Position numbers and translations under genes: made by a program
Source: Amycolatopsis keratiniphila subsp. keratiniphila
Lineage (GTDB): Bacteria > Actinomycetota > Actinomycetes > Mycobacteriales > Pseudonocardiaceae
Assembly (NCBI RefSeq): GCF_001620365.2
Contig: NZ_LQMT02000005.1
Location: forward strand, 149,499 to 213,498
DNA: 64,000 bases
Reading direction: 5' to 3'
Shown here: one piece after another, positions 19,786 to 28,893 of the stretch
Layout: each line of letters starts with the position of its first letter
How positions within the stretch are numbered: the stretch's first letter is position 1
The notes under the pieces: generated by a model
What the model was told of the DNA's origin: nothing
What the model saw: the letters and a program-made list of their open reading frames with translations, nothing else
The model's database searches: none

Positions 19786-21042
19786 GTGTCCAGCGACGAA
19801 GCCTCCCCCAAGACGTCCACCGAGTGGTGGCGCGTCGATACGGCGACGCTGCACGTCCGCAAACAGGAACTCGAAGTCCTGAAGCGCCAGTTGGATGCCG
19901 AGCAGAGCGCGATCCTGGCCGAAATCAATTCCCGCGGGATCCGCGGCTGCAGCGGTCATTCGACGTTGGCCGGGTTGATTCTCGAGGATTTCCTGGTGTC
20001 GGACAAGGAAGCCGCCGCCCGCGCCGATCGGGTGCTGGCCCTGCATCCTGGCCCATCGATCGGCGGGGATCCCGAGCCGTCGTTGGCGCCGTTGACGGCC
20101 GAGGCGGCTGCGGAGGGTGCGATCGGTGGGGGTCAGATCGACGCGATCATCAAGACACTCGCCCGGATCCCGTCGAGCGTTCCCGAAGCGGACGTGCGGG
20201 CCGGGGAGAAGATCCTGGTCGACTTGGCCCGGTGTGCGGGGCCACGCCAGATCGCCCGTGCCGGACGTCGCCTGCTCGACGAGCTCGACCCGGACGGTAA
20301 GGAACCCCGTGACGAGGATCCGAAGGAGACTCGGCCGGAGCTGCGGTTCGTCAAGCACCGCGACGGCACCTTAGGTCTCAAGGCTCGCCTGGATCTGGAA
20401 ACCTACGCCCGGTTGAAGTCCGATCTGGATCCGATGGCCAAACCCCACAAAGCCATCGACGGAGTCCGTGATTCCCGGACTCAGGACGAACGCTACGGGG
20501 ATGCCTTCACCGACTACGTGCGGTTGAAGACCACCAGCCGCAACCTCCCCGGCCAAGCCGGCGAAGCGACTCACATCCTCATCACCATGTCCTACGACGA
20601 CTTGATCCGCGACATCGGCGAAGCCCACCTCGACCTAGTCGGGCCGATCAGCGCGACCGACGCCCGCATCCTCGCCTGCGATGCCCGCGTCCGCCCCGGC
20701 GTCCTCGGCACCGCAGGCGAACCCCTCGACATCGGCCGCTCCAAACGCACCGTGTCGCTGGCCCAGAAATACGCACTCACCATCCGCGACGGTGGCTGCG
20801 CGTTCCCGGGCTGCGACATGCCCGTACCTCGTTGTACGGCTCACCACATTGTTTTCTGGCGGCATCACGGCGAGACGAAGATCGACAACCTCGTCCTGCT
20901 CTGCACCAAACATCACCGGCTGATCCACCGCAGCGAATGGAAGGTCCAGATCGCCCAAGACGGACTGCCGGAGTTCACCCCGCCCGCTTACCTCGACCCG
21001 AGCGGGGCACCGAGGAGGAACAGCATGCACCTCAGGACATAG
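19786..21042 (+). CDS. DUF222 / HNH endonuclease family protein (13E12-type)
   Basis: This 418-residue protein has an N-terminal DUF222 region and a C-terminal HNH nuclease motif. The latter contains CAFPGCDMPVPRCTAHHIVF, with the zinc Cys pair and the HH, followed by LLCTKHHRLIHRSEW. It is the 13E12-repeat protein type present in many copies in mycobacteria and other actinomycetes. HNH proteins cut DNA, but the role of this family is unknown and it may be selfish. GTG 19786 lies 7 bases after TAGCGT (19773-19778), which fits a leaderless transcript. An AT-rich stretch with TATGCTATAGC precedes it. It diverges from the DUF4279 gene. Confidence 0.85.
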   Translation: MSSDEASPKTSTEWWRVDTATLHVRKQELEVLKRQLDAEQSAILAEINSRGIRGCSGHSTLAGLILEDFLVSDKEAAARADRVLALHPGPSIGGDPEPSLAPLTAEAAAEGAIGGGQIDAIIKTLARIPSSVPEADVRAGEKILVDLARCAGPRQIARAGRRLLDELDPDGKEPRDEDPKETRPELRFVKHRDGTLGLKARLDLETYARLKSDLDPMAKPHKAIDGVRDSRTQDERYGDAFTDYVRLKTTSRNLPGQAGEATHILITMSYDDLIRDIGEAHLDLVGPISATDARILACDARVRPGVLGTAGEPLDIGRSKRTVSLAQKYALTIRDGGCAFPGCDMPVPRCTAHHIVFWRHHGETKIDNLVLLCTKHHRLIHRSEWKVQIAQDGLPEFTPPAYLDPSGAPRRNSMHLRT

Positions 21043-21114
21043 GCCGTTTGGTGACTGTATAACGACCTACACGGCTGCGCTCAGGGCCGCCGGCTCAACG
21101 ATCGGGGCCTGCCC

Positions 21115-22746
21115 TTAAGCGCGCAAAAGGTAAGCCCGATTCCGCAATGCCCTGGCCCGCGCCGTGGGAGCCAGCCGGACGGCCTCTTCCGCGGCATCGG
21201 CGGCGTCCTCGAAACGCTCCATCGTCAAGAAGAGCTCCGCGAGATCGGCGCGGGTCCAGCCGAGCGCGTCGGTGTTCTCGGCGGACTCGAAGCTTTCGGC
21301 GGCCATGAGCAGCCGGAAAGCGGCCTCGTCGAGATCGCCGAACGACTGCGAGAGCTTTCCGTGGGTGTACAGCACTTCGGCCTGCACCTCAGGGTTGTCA
21401 CCGGCAGGGTCGGGCTTGTCGATCAAGTCGAGAGCGGTCTTCGGATCGCCTGTGAACGCCAGGATCCATACCGCCATCAGCCGTGCGCGGGCGGCGTTCA
21501 CGTAGTCGAACTTCGCCAGGAAGAGGTCCATGGCATCCCGCGCGAACGTCAAGGCTCGCGAAGGGGCCTCTTCCAGATACAGCGCAGCGCGCCGGAACGC
21601 GCTTGCCCCGGGATCGGTGGCCCCGGCAAGTCCGCCGGAACCGGCGCGACGGCGACGCGCGAGCAGTTCACCTTCGGGGTTCGGCAGGAGCTCGTCGAAC
21701 CGTTCCCACATGACGGCGGCGAACTCAGGATCGTCTTCGTTGCGTTCGGCCAGGGAAGCCAGTTCCTCCACGGTCGTCGGATAGATCACGAGGCGCGATC
21801 CCATTCGCTTGGTACGGGGCAGCAACGCCGAACCCAGGTCCACTGCGACCGGTGCCGGCTCCGCGGCGAGCGACGCCCGGATCCGCCGGCTTTGCGCGGA
21901 GTTGCCGTTGCGGGCGTCGAACCGGGCGGCGATCTCCAGCGCGAGGGACGCGTGGGAGTCCGTCACCAAGGCCGCCGCGGCGTGGAACTCCATCGTCCCG
22001 AAAGGCGTCGGCCGCCACCCGCCGTGCCGGTCGACCAATTTCCGGGCCGCGGCGTGATTCCCCGTGTGTGCGCAGAACTCGACGTGCCGGGCCAGCGAGC
22101 CGAGCTCCGCCGGTTCGGTCCAGAAGGCCGAATACGAGGCCCGGAACGCTTCCACCGCGTCGTCGAGCCGTCCGGCTCGGGCGAACGGGAGCATCAGTGC
22201 CGCGAGCATCGCGTGCGGCTGCCGGGAGCAGTAGTCGTCGTCGGAGAAGAGCTCGACGGCGTCGTCGACGCGGCCGATCCGGAGCAGGTGGTCGATCTTC
22301 AATCCGGTGTCGCACTGGCCGCATCGCGAGCTTTCCGCGGGAGCCTCGTAGCCGATGTCCGCGTCGGTGCCGAGATGCGACGCGATGATCAGGCGGTTGT
22401 CGGGCATCGGCCCGAAGAGCCGTTCGCCTTCGTCGAGCACGGCGAGGGTGTCCGCGAGCGGAACGCGCGGGTCTTCGACGAACGCCTCGGCCAGGTGGTC
22501 GAACACCGGCCTGAGCTCGGGATCGCCGGAGTCCAGACACAGGGAGAGAGGCTCGAACGCCTTCGCGGGCTCGCCGCCGAGCAGGTACGCGGTGGCGAGC
22601 CGGACGCGCGCCTCGTTCCGATGCGCGATCAAGCCGAGCGCGTCCACGCGACGAGTCACCTTCTCGAGCGCGGCGATCTGCCCCGGGCCTTCCCACATCC
22701 GGTCGGTGACGCGGATCTGGCGCCACAGCTGTTCTTCGGTGTCCAT
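21115..22746 (-). CDS. Tetratricopeptide-repeat-like protein
   Basis: This 543-residue soluble protein is built almost entirely from paired helices of the TPR type, for example RNEARVRLATAYLLGGEPAK near the N terminus. The C terminus has a clear run (DALGWTRADLAELFLTMERF, then EDAADAAEEAVRLAPTARAR). One CGQCDTG segment with two cysteines near residue 140 is the only non-helical landmark. No enzymatic motif was seen; a scaffold or regulator role is a guess. The ATG at 22746 is preceded by GAGGAGGGTG; a GTG one codon upstream would leave no space after that site. It diverges from the ileS leader. Confidence 0.75.
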   Translation of the reverse strand: MDTEEQLWRQIRVTDRMWEGPGQIAALEKVTRRVDALGLIAHRNEARVRLATAYLLGGEPAKAFEPLSLCLDSGDPELRPVFDHLAEAFVEDPRVPLADTLAVLDEGERLFGPMPDNRLIIASHLGTDADIGYEAPAESSRCGQCDTGLKIDHLLRIGRVDDAVELFSDDDYCSRQPHAMLAALMLPFARAGRLDDAVEAFRASYSAFWTEPAELGSLARHVEFCAHTGNHAAARKLVDRHGGWRPTPFGTMEFHAAAALVTDSHASLALEIAARFDARNGNSAQSRRIRASLAAEPAPVAVDLGSALLPRTKRMGSRLVIYPTTVEELASLAERNEDDPEFAAVMWERFDELLPNPEGELLARRRRAGSGGLAGATDPGASAFRRAALYLEEAPSRALTFARDAMDLFLAKFDYVNAARARLMAVWILAFTGDPKTALDLIDKPDPAGDNPEVQAEVLYTHGKLSQSFGDLDEAAFRLLMAAESFESAENTDALGWTRADLAELFLTMERFEDAADAAEEAVRLAPTARARALRNRAYLLRA

Positions 22747-22836
22747 CACCCTCCTCGGGCAGGAGCCTAATCACGGCCGCCGGCCGCCGCCTCCGAGTTT
22801 CCGCCCACCCCGGACAACCCGGTTGCCCCCGCGCGC

Positions 22837-23079
22837 TACCCTTGACTCAACTGGCACCGATCCGGCCATCACCGGGGAGCCTCCGGAAGAACAGGGCCCG
22901 CGCCCTCAGTAGAACCGGACGGGTACGGCCCGTCACAGCCGTCGAATGAGCGGCCCAGCCGGAAACACCGACCGGCCGGGCAAGCGGGGTGGTACCGCGG
23001 AACGCGCCGGAAACGGCCGTCTCGTCCCCGTGTGGGTGAAAGCCCGTACGAGAGAGACGAACCGCGAGGAGCACCGAAG
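22837..23079 (+). ncRNA. T-box riboswitch leader of ileS
   Basis: This leader carries the marks of an actinobacterial translational T-box sensing uncharged tRNA-Ile. TACCCT (22837-22842) is a plausible -10. Stem I holds the specifier in CCGGCCATCACCGG, with the ATC isoleucine codon at 22868-22870. The T-box bulge sequence GGGTGGTACCGCGG is at 22987-23000; its UGGU would pair with an ACCA 3' end, which fits tRNA-Ile. A complementary region before the start codon includes the ribosome binding site GCGAGGAG (23064-23071), so uncharged tRNA should free this site. I did not fold the RNA. Confidence 0.85.
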
Positions 23080-26000
23080 ATGTATCCCAAGGCACAGGTG
23101 GACGGCGAGACCGGCGTCCCGTCCCAGCCTTCGTTCCCCGAGTCGGAAAAGCGCGTCCTCGCGTACTGGGAAGCCGATCGGACCTTCCAGGCGTCGATCG
23201 ACGCCCGCGACCCCGGCGTCAACGGTTCGAACGAGTACGTCTTCTACGACGGCCCGCCGTTCGCCAACGGTCTCCCGCACTACGGTCACCTGCTCACCGG
23301 GTACGTGAAGGACCTGGTGCCGCGTTACCAGACCATGAAGGGCAAGCGCGTCGAGCGCCGCTTCGGCTGGGACACCCACGGCCTGCCCGCCGAACTCGAG
23401 GCCATGCGCCAGCTCGGGATCACCGAGAAGTCCGAGATCGACGCGATGGGCATCGACGTCTTCAACGACGCCTGCCGGGAGTCCGTGCTGCGCTACACCG
23501 GCGAATGGCAGGACTACGTCACCCGTCAGGCCCGCTGGGTCGACTTCGACAACGACTACAAGACGCTCGACCTGTCCTACATGGAGTCGGTCATCTGGGC
23601 GTTCAAACAGCTGTGGGACAAGGGCCTGGTCTACGAGGGCTACCGCGTCCTGCCCTACTGCTGGCGCGACGAGACCCCGCTGTCCAACCACGAGCTGCGC
23701 ATGGACGACGACGTCTACGCCAGCCGCCAGGACCCGGCCGTCACGGTCGGTTTCCGCTTGGAGGGCAACGACAACGAGCTCGACGGTACGTACCTGCTGA
23801 TCTGGACCACGACCCCGTGGACGCTGCCGTCCAACCTGGCGACCGCGGTGCACCCGGACGTGCGGTACGTCGTGGTGGAAAGCGACGGCAAGCGGTTCCT
23901 GCTCGCCGAAGCGCGCGTCGCCGCGTACGCCCGCGAACTCGGTGAAGAGCCGACGGTCGTCGGGCACTACACCGGTACCGAGTTGCTCGGAACCCGTTAC
24001 GCCCCACCGTTCCCGTACTTCGCCGGACACGAGAACGCCCACCGCGTGCTGTCCGCGGACTACGTCACCACCGAGGACGGCACCGGTGTCGTCCACATCG
24101 CGCCCGCCTACGGTGAAGAGGACAAGGTCGTCACCGACGCGGCGGGCATCGTCCCGGTCACCCCGGTGGACGCGCAGGGCAAGTTCGACGCGACCGTCTC
24201 GGACTACGAGGGCCAGCAGGTCTTCGACGCCAACCCGAACATCATCAAGGATCTCAAGAACGGCACCGGTTCCGCCGGCCGCCAGGGCGCGGTGCTGCTG
24301 CGCCACGAGACCTACGAGCACCCGTACCCGCACTGCTGGCGCTGCCGCAACCCGCTGATCTACCGCGCCGTCTCGTCGTGGTTCGTCGCCGTGACCGAGT
24401 TCAAGGACCGGATGGTCGAGCTGAACCAGCAGATCACCTGGTACCCGGAGAACGTCAAGGACGGCCAGTTCGGCAAGTGGCTGGAGAACGCCCGCGACTG
24501 GTCGGTCTCGCGCAACCGGTACTTCGGCACGCCGATCCCGGTATGGCAGTCGGACGACCCGGCGTACCCGCGCACGGACGTGTACGGCTCGCTCGACGAG
24601 ATCGAGCGCGATTTCGGCGTGCGGCTGGAGAACCTGCACCGGCCGTTCATCGACGAGCTGACCCGGCCCAACCCGGACGACCCGACCGGGAAGTCCACCA
24701 TGCGCCGGATCGAGGACGTGCTGGACGTCTGGTTCGACTCGGGCTCGATGCCGTACGCGCAGGTGCACTACCCGTTCGAGAACACCGAGTGGTTCGAGCA
24801 CCACTACCCGGGCGACTTCATCGTCGAGTACATCGGGCAGACGCGCGGCTGGTTCTACGTCCTGCACGTACTGGCGACCGCGCTGTTCGACCGGCCGGCG
24901 TTCCGCACCTGCATCTCGCACGGCATCGTGCTCGGCTCGGACGGCCAGAAGATGTCCAAGTCGCTGCGCAACTACCCGGACGTCAACGAGGTCTTCGACC
25001 GCGACGGCTCCGACGCGATGCGCTGGTACCTGATGGCGAGCCCGATCCTGCGCGGCGGGAACCTGGTCGTCACCGACAAGGGCATCCGCGACGCCGTCCG
25101 CCAGGCCGTGCTGCCGCTGTGGAACTCGTACTACTTCCTCGCGCTCTACGCGAACGCCGAGGGCGTGGAAGGCCAGTGGCGCACGGATTCGAAGCACATC
25201 CTCGACCGGTATGTGCTGGCGAAGACGCACGAACTGGTCACCGACGTCGAGCACGCGCTCGACACCTACGACGTCGCCGGTGCCTGCTCGACCGTCCGCG
25301 ACTTCCTCGAGGTGCTGACGAACTGGTACGTGCGCCGCTCGCGTGACCGGTTCTGGGCGGGCGAGCAGGACGCGATCGACACCCTGCACACCGTGCTGGA
25401 GGTCACCTCGCGGGTGGTGGCGCCGCTGCTGCCGCTGACCACGGAGGTCGTTTGGCGCGGCCTGACCGGCGGCCGTTCGGTGCACCTGACCGACTGGCCG
25501 AACGCGCTCGACCTGCCCGCCGACGCGGCGCTGGTGACGGCGATGGACCGGGTGCGCCAGGTGGCGTCTTCGGCGCTGTCGCTGCGGAAGTCGAACAAGC
25601 TGCGCGTGCGGCTGCCGCTGGCCAAGCTGGTCGTCGCCGCGCACGAGGCCGACTCGCTGCGCGACTTCACCGACATCCTGCGCGACGAGGTCAACGTCAA
25701 GTCCGTCGAGCTGACCACGGACGTCGCCGCGCACGGCGGATTCGAGGTCGCGGTGAACGCCCGTGCGGCCGGACCGCGGCTGGGCAAGGACGTCCAAACG
25801 GTGATCAAGGCCGTCAAGGCCGGTGAGTGGACGACGTCCGAGAGCGGTGCCGTCGTGGCGGCCGGGATCGAGCTCGTCGAAGGCGAGTACGACCGGCGTC
25901 TGGTCGCCAAGGGCGGCGGCGCGGCCGCGGAACTGCCGGGCGGCGCCGGGCTGGTGCTGCTCGACACCGACGTGACCGACGAACTGGCGGCCGAGGGCCT

Positions 26001-26241
26001 GGCCCGCGACCTCGTCCGGGTCGTGCAGCAGGCCCGCCGCGACGCCGGGCTCGACGTCGCCGACCGCATCGCGCTGACGGTCGACGCGCCGGAAGATGTG
26101 GTCACGGCCGCGAAGACGCACGAGGAGTTCATCGCTTCGGAGACGTTGGCGACTTCGGTGGCGTACGGCGACGTCGCCGACGGATCGGCCGGGACGGTCG
26201 GGGAGGGCACGAAGGTGACCGTGGCGGTCACCAAGGCCTGA
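23080..26241 (+). CDS. ileS: Isoleucyl-tRNA synthetase, eukaryote-like (type 2)
   Basis: This class I synthetase attaches isoleucine to tRNA-Ile. The 1053-residue length and the sequence around the HIGH motif ([24 protein letters not shown] from residue 67) place it with the longer eukaryote-like IleRS of actinobacteria (about 1040 residues). The KMSKS loop is intact (Lys624, [12 protein letters not shown]). Editing-domain and anticodon-binding regions are present in order. This type is generally less sensitive to mupirocin than the short bacterial type. ATG 23080 is set by the GCGAGGAG ribosome binding site at the end of the T-box leader. The gene ends 14 bases before a type-D palindrome. 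Confidence 0.97.
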   Translation: MYPKAQVDGETGVPSQPSFPESEKRVLAYWEADRTFQASIDARDPGVNGSNEYVFYDGPPFANGLPHYGHLLTGYVKDLVPRYQTMKGKRVERRFGWDTHGLPAELEAMRQLGITEKSEIDAMGIDVFNDACRESVLRYTGEWQDYVTRQARWVDFDNDYKTLDLSYMESVIWAFKQLWDKGLVYEGYRVLPYCWRDETPLSNHELRMDDDVYASRQDPAVTVGFRLEGNDNELDGTYLLIWTTTPWTLPSNLATAVHPDVRYVVVESDGKRFLLAEARVAAYARELGEEPTVVGHYTGTELLGTRYAPPFPYFAGHENAHRVLSADYVTTEDGTGVVHIAPAYGEEDKVVTDAAGIVPVTPVDAQGKFDATVSDYEGQQVFDANPNIIKDLKNGTGSAGRQGAVLLRHETYEHPYPHCWRCRNPLIYRAVSSWFVAVTEFKDRMVELNQQITWYPENVKDGQFGKWLENARDWSVSRNRYFGTPIPVWQSDDPAYPRTDVYGSLDEIERDFGVRLENLHRPFIDELTRPNPDDPTGKSTMRRIEDVLDVWFDSGSMPYAQVHYPFENTEWFEHHYPGDFIVEYIGQTRGWFYVLHVLATALFDRPAFRTCISHGIVLGSDGQKMSKSLRNYPDVNEVFDRDGSDAMRWYLMASPILRGGNLVVTDKGIRDAVRQAVLPLWNSYYFLALYANAEGVEGQWRTDSKHILDRYVLAKTHELVTDVEHALDTYDVAGACSTVRDFLEVLTNWYVRRSRDRFWAGEQDAIDTLHTVLEVTSRVVAPLLPLTTEVVWRGLTGGRSVHLTDWPNALDLPADAALVTAMDRVRQVASSALSLRKSNKLRVRLPLAKLVVAAHEADSLRDFTDILRDEVNVKSVELTTDVAAHGGFEVAVNARAAGPRLGKDVQTVIKAVKAGEWTTSESGAVVAAGIELVEGEYDRRLVAKGGGAAAELPGGAGLVLLDTDVTDELAAEGLARDLVRVVQQARRDAGLDVADRIALTVDAPEDVVTAAKTHEEFIASETLATSVAYGDVADGSAGTVGEGTKVTVAVTKA

Positions 26242-26255
26242 CCCTCGCGAGCGCT

Positions 26256-26302
26256 ATGAACGGTCCGTTCCTTGCAAAATTTGCAAGGAACGGACCGTTC
26301 AT
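26256..26302. repeat. Type-D palindrome, copy 2
   Basis: The 23-bp arms at 26256-26278 and 26280-26302 are the same as those of the element at 4068-4114; the copies differ at the single central base. The shared flanks are GCGCT on the left and TGCAT on the right. It begins 14 bases after the ileS stop, in front of a gene on the same strand. Read as codons, both strands give an open MNGPFLAKFARNGPFIA-like peptide, which can cause false gene calls. Confidence 0.85.
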
Positions 26303-26452
26303 TGCATCCGGGGCGGGTCTCGATCACCGGGATCACGAAACGGATTCGGAACAGCCGCTTTCCCGCCCGAAGCGCGCCTTGCGCGGGGGAAATCGGCAGG
26401 CTGGCGCCCGGGGGCGCGCGAGGGGCGCGCCGCACTGGGGGAGAGCGAATCC

Positions 26453-28054
26453 ATGAGTCCTGCCCGGAAAAGAGGGATCCTGATCGGCGCCGCGCTCGCG
26501 GTGGTCGCCATCGTGGTGGCCGCGGTGGTGCTGCTGGTCAGGGAGGACCGGGCGCCGGCGGCTTCCGGCGGTGGCCAGGGCGACGCCACCGAGAGCGCGC
26601 AGGAGAGCCCGGCGCAGGTCGCGGGCCGGTTCCTGCGGCTGTTCGACACCGGCGACCTGACCACCGCCCCGGTCGACGATCCGGCGGCGGCCACGACCGC
26701 CCTGTCGGGCACGCGCGCGGCGCTCAACGGGGCATCGGTCAGGACGTCGCTCGGCGAGGTCCCGACGACACCGGGCAACGCGACCACGACGTCGGCCACC
26801 TTCCACGTCTCGTGGGCCTTCGCGGGCAACAGCGCCTGGAAATACGAGGGCAAGCTGGACCTGGTGCGCAACGCCGGGAAGTGGGTAGTCCGCTGGGCGA
26901 TGTCGGTGATCCATCCGAAGCTCGAAGCCGGGCAGCGGCTTTCGCTCGCGCCGGTCGCGGCCAAGCCGATCGTGGCCGACCGCGACGGCAAGGCACTCGT
27001 CGGCGGTGACGCGACAGGCGTCGCGCCGATCCTGCAGGGAGCGTTGTCCAAGGTCGCCGCCGGGGAGAACAGCGGCACCGGAGCGACCGTCACCGTGTCG
27101 CGCGTCGACGTCTCCGGCAAACCGGTCGAGACGCTCTTCGGACAGGCGGCCGAGACGGACAAGCCGCTGGTTTCGACGTTGAGCGTGGCCTCCCAGAACG
27201 CCGCTCAGAAGGCCGTCGACGGCTTCGCGGGGCCGGCGATCATCGTCGCGATGAAGACCTCGGGCGAACTCCTGGCGGTCGCGCAGAACGGTGCCGCCGG
27301 AAACCAGCCGAAGGCGCTCAACGGCCTGTACTCGCCGGGTTCGGCCTTCAAGATCGCCACGGCGACCGCGGCGCTGCAGCAGGGCGGGGTCTCCGCCGAC
27401 TCCCCGTTGCCCTGTCCGGGCAGCGAGCAGATCGGGACCCGCACGCTCAAGAACGACAACGGGTTCGACCTGGGGACCGTCTCACTGAAGACGGCGTTCG
27501 CCGCGTCGTGCAACACGACCTTCGGGCGGCTCGCCGGGCAACTGCCCGCGGACGGCCTCGCGAAGGCCGCGAGCCAGCTCGGCCTCAATGCCGACTTCGA
27601 GATCCCCGGACTGGCGACGGAGGCCGGGAAGGTGGAGCCGTCGGGCAGCGGTGACGAGCAGGTCGAGGCCGGGATCGGCCAGGGCAGGGTGCAGGTCAGC
27701 CCGCTGGGCGCGGCGCTCATGGCCGCGACGGTCGCGACCGGGAAGCCGGTGGTGCCGAAGCTGTGGCAGGGGCTGGAGACCAAGGTCAACGCCGGGTACC
27801 AGGCTCCGCCCGCCGGGGTGCTGAACCAGGTCCGCGCGATGATGCGCGAGGTCTGCACGACGGGGACCGCGAAAGCGTTGAAGGGCAGCGGAGCCGTCTT
27901 CGGCAAGACCGGTACGGCGCAGTTCGGCTCGGGCGCCGACGCCAACGGCTGGTTCGTCGGCTATCGCGGCGACGTCGCTTTCGCCGTCATGCTCGAAGGT
28001 TCCAACGACTCCAAACCCGCGGTCCAGCTGGCGGCGAAGTTCCTGGCGGGCTGA
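26453..28054 (+). CDS. Penicillin-binding transpeptidase (class B-like)
   Basis: This 533-residue membrane-anchored D,D-transpeptidase crosslinks peptidoglycan outside the membrane. It has one N-terminal membrane helix (about residues 8-29), then an NTF2-like MecA_N-type domain (about 50-160), a linker and dimerisation part, and the transpeptidase domain. Active-site motifs are SxxK as SAFK (Ser297), SxN as SCN (Ser352) and KTG as GKTGTAQ (Lys485). The architecture resembles mycobacterial Rv2864c and other low-affinity class B proteins, so reduced beta-lactam affinity is possible. The ATG follows GGGGAGAGCG. It is read alone, 150 bp after the type-D palindrome. Confidence 0.93.
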   Translation: MSPARKRGILIGAALAVVAIVVAAVVLLVREDRAPAASGGGQGDATESAQESPAQVAGRFLRLFDTGDLTTAPVDDPAAATTALSGTRAALNGASVRTSLGEVPTTPGNATTTSATFHVSWAFAGNSAWKYEGKLDLVRNAGKWVVRWAMSVIHPKLEAGQRLSLAPVAAKPIVADRDGKALVGGDATGVAPILQGALSKVAAGENSGTGATVTVSRVDVSGKPVETLFGQAAETDKPLVSTLSVASQNAAQKAVDGFAGPAIIVAMKTSGELLAVAQNGAAGNQPKALNGLYSPGSAFKIATATAALQQGGVSADSPLPCPGSEQIGTRTLKNDNGFDLGTVSLKTAFAASCNTTFGRLAGQLPADGLAKAASQLGLNADFEIPGLATEAGKVEPSGSGDEQVEAGIGQGRVQVSPLGAALMAATVATGKPVVPKLWQGLETKVNAGYQAPPAGVLNQVRAMMREVCTTGTAKALKGSGAVFGKTGTAQFGSGADANGWFVGYRGDVAFAVMLEGSNDSKPAVQLAAKFLAG

Positions 28055-28097
28055 CGCTTCGGCCGCCGCCGAGCCGTGCGTCTTCTACGGTGAAGGC

Positions 28098-28781
28098 ATG
28101 GAAACGATCGCACTGGCCGAGGTCGCGGCCGTGCTCGCCGAGCCGAGCCGCGCGTCGATGTGCCTCGCGCTGCTCGACGGGCGCGCCTGGACGGTGACCG
28201 AGCTGGCGGGTGCGGCCGAGGTGGCCGCGTCGACGGCGAGTGAGCACGTGACGAAGCTGACCGACGCCGGGTTCGTCGTGCGGGTGAAGCAGGGGAGGCA
28301 CAGTTATGTCCGGATAGCCGACCCCCGGGTGGCGGAGCTGATCGAGCATTTGGCGCAGCACGCCGAGCATCGGCCGGTGAAAGGGCTGCGGTCCTCGGTG
28401 CGGGTGAAGCGGCTGGAGTTCGCCAGGACCTGCTACGACCACCTCGCCGGGACGGTCGGTGTGGCGCTGCGGGACGGGATGCTCACCACCGGGCTGATCG
28501 ACGACGCCGGCGGACTGACGCTGACCGGCCGAGGACGCGAGGTGCTCGACGCGCTCGGGGTGGAGATCGACGGCGGCCGCCGTCCGATGCTGCGTGACTG
28601 TCTGGATTGGACAGTGCGCCGTGATCATTTGGCGGGCCGGGTCGCCGCGGCGTTACTGTCTCACGGAGTGAGCGCCGGCTGGTTGTCCCGTGAGGGCAAC
28701 CGCGCGGTGAAAGTCCTGCCCGCGGCGGAAGAACCGTTCGCGGAACTCGGTGTCGACCTGGTGGCCCTGCGCAGTCCCTAA
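28098..28781 (+). CDS. ArsR-family winged-helix transcriptional regulator
   Basis: This 227-residue regulator has an N-terminal ArsR/HTH_20 winged helix (AEPSRASMCLALLDGRAWTV, recognition helix in AASTASEHVTKLTDAGFV, wing RVKQGRHSYVRIAD). Its C-terminal half of about 120 residues is conserved in this regulator type (ARTCYDHLAGTVGVALRDGM, CLDWTVRRDHLAGRVAAAL). It has no ArsR-type metal-binding ELCVCDL motif, so the signal is unknown; related proteins often control a neighbouring transporter or oxidoreductase. TACGGT (28086-28091) ends six bases before the ATG, with no ribosome binding site between, which suggests a leaderless mRNA. Confidence 0.85.
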   Translation: METIALAEVAAVLAEPSRASMCLALLDGRAWTVTELAGAAEVAASTASEHVTKLTDAGFVVRVKQGRHSYVRIADPRVAELIEHLAQHAEHRPVKGLRSSVRVKRLEFARTCYDHLAGTVGVALRDGMLTTGLIDDAGGLTLTGRGREVLDALGVEIDGGRRPMLRDCLDWTVRRDHLAGRVAAALLSHGVSAGWLSREGNRAVKVLPAAEEPFAELGVDLVALRSP

Positions 28782-28893
28782 TGGACAGTCTGTAACACAG
28801 GTTATCCGGACACTTTTCGACCGGTACACGAACGTGTGACGATCACCGCCTCACTATTCTGGAGCCCTCACGGCGACCGGAACGGGAGGCGAC

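Noticed and set aside
21043..21114. Palindrome in the HNH / TPR convergent gap
   Set aside because: Only short, poorly matched complements (AGGGC with GCCCT) are present; no match to the repeat families.
22933..26121. Open frame of 1062 codons on the minus strand opposite ileS
   Set aside because: It is the mirror of ileS third-position GC bias, with low-complexity Arg/Val/Gly sequence and no family resemblance.
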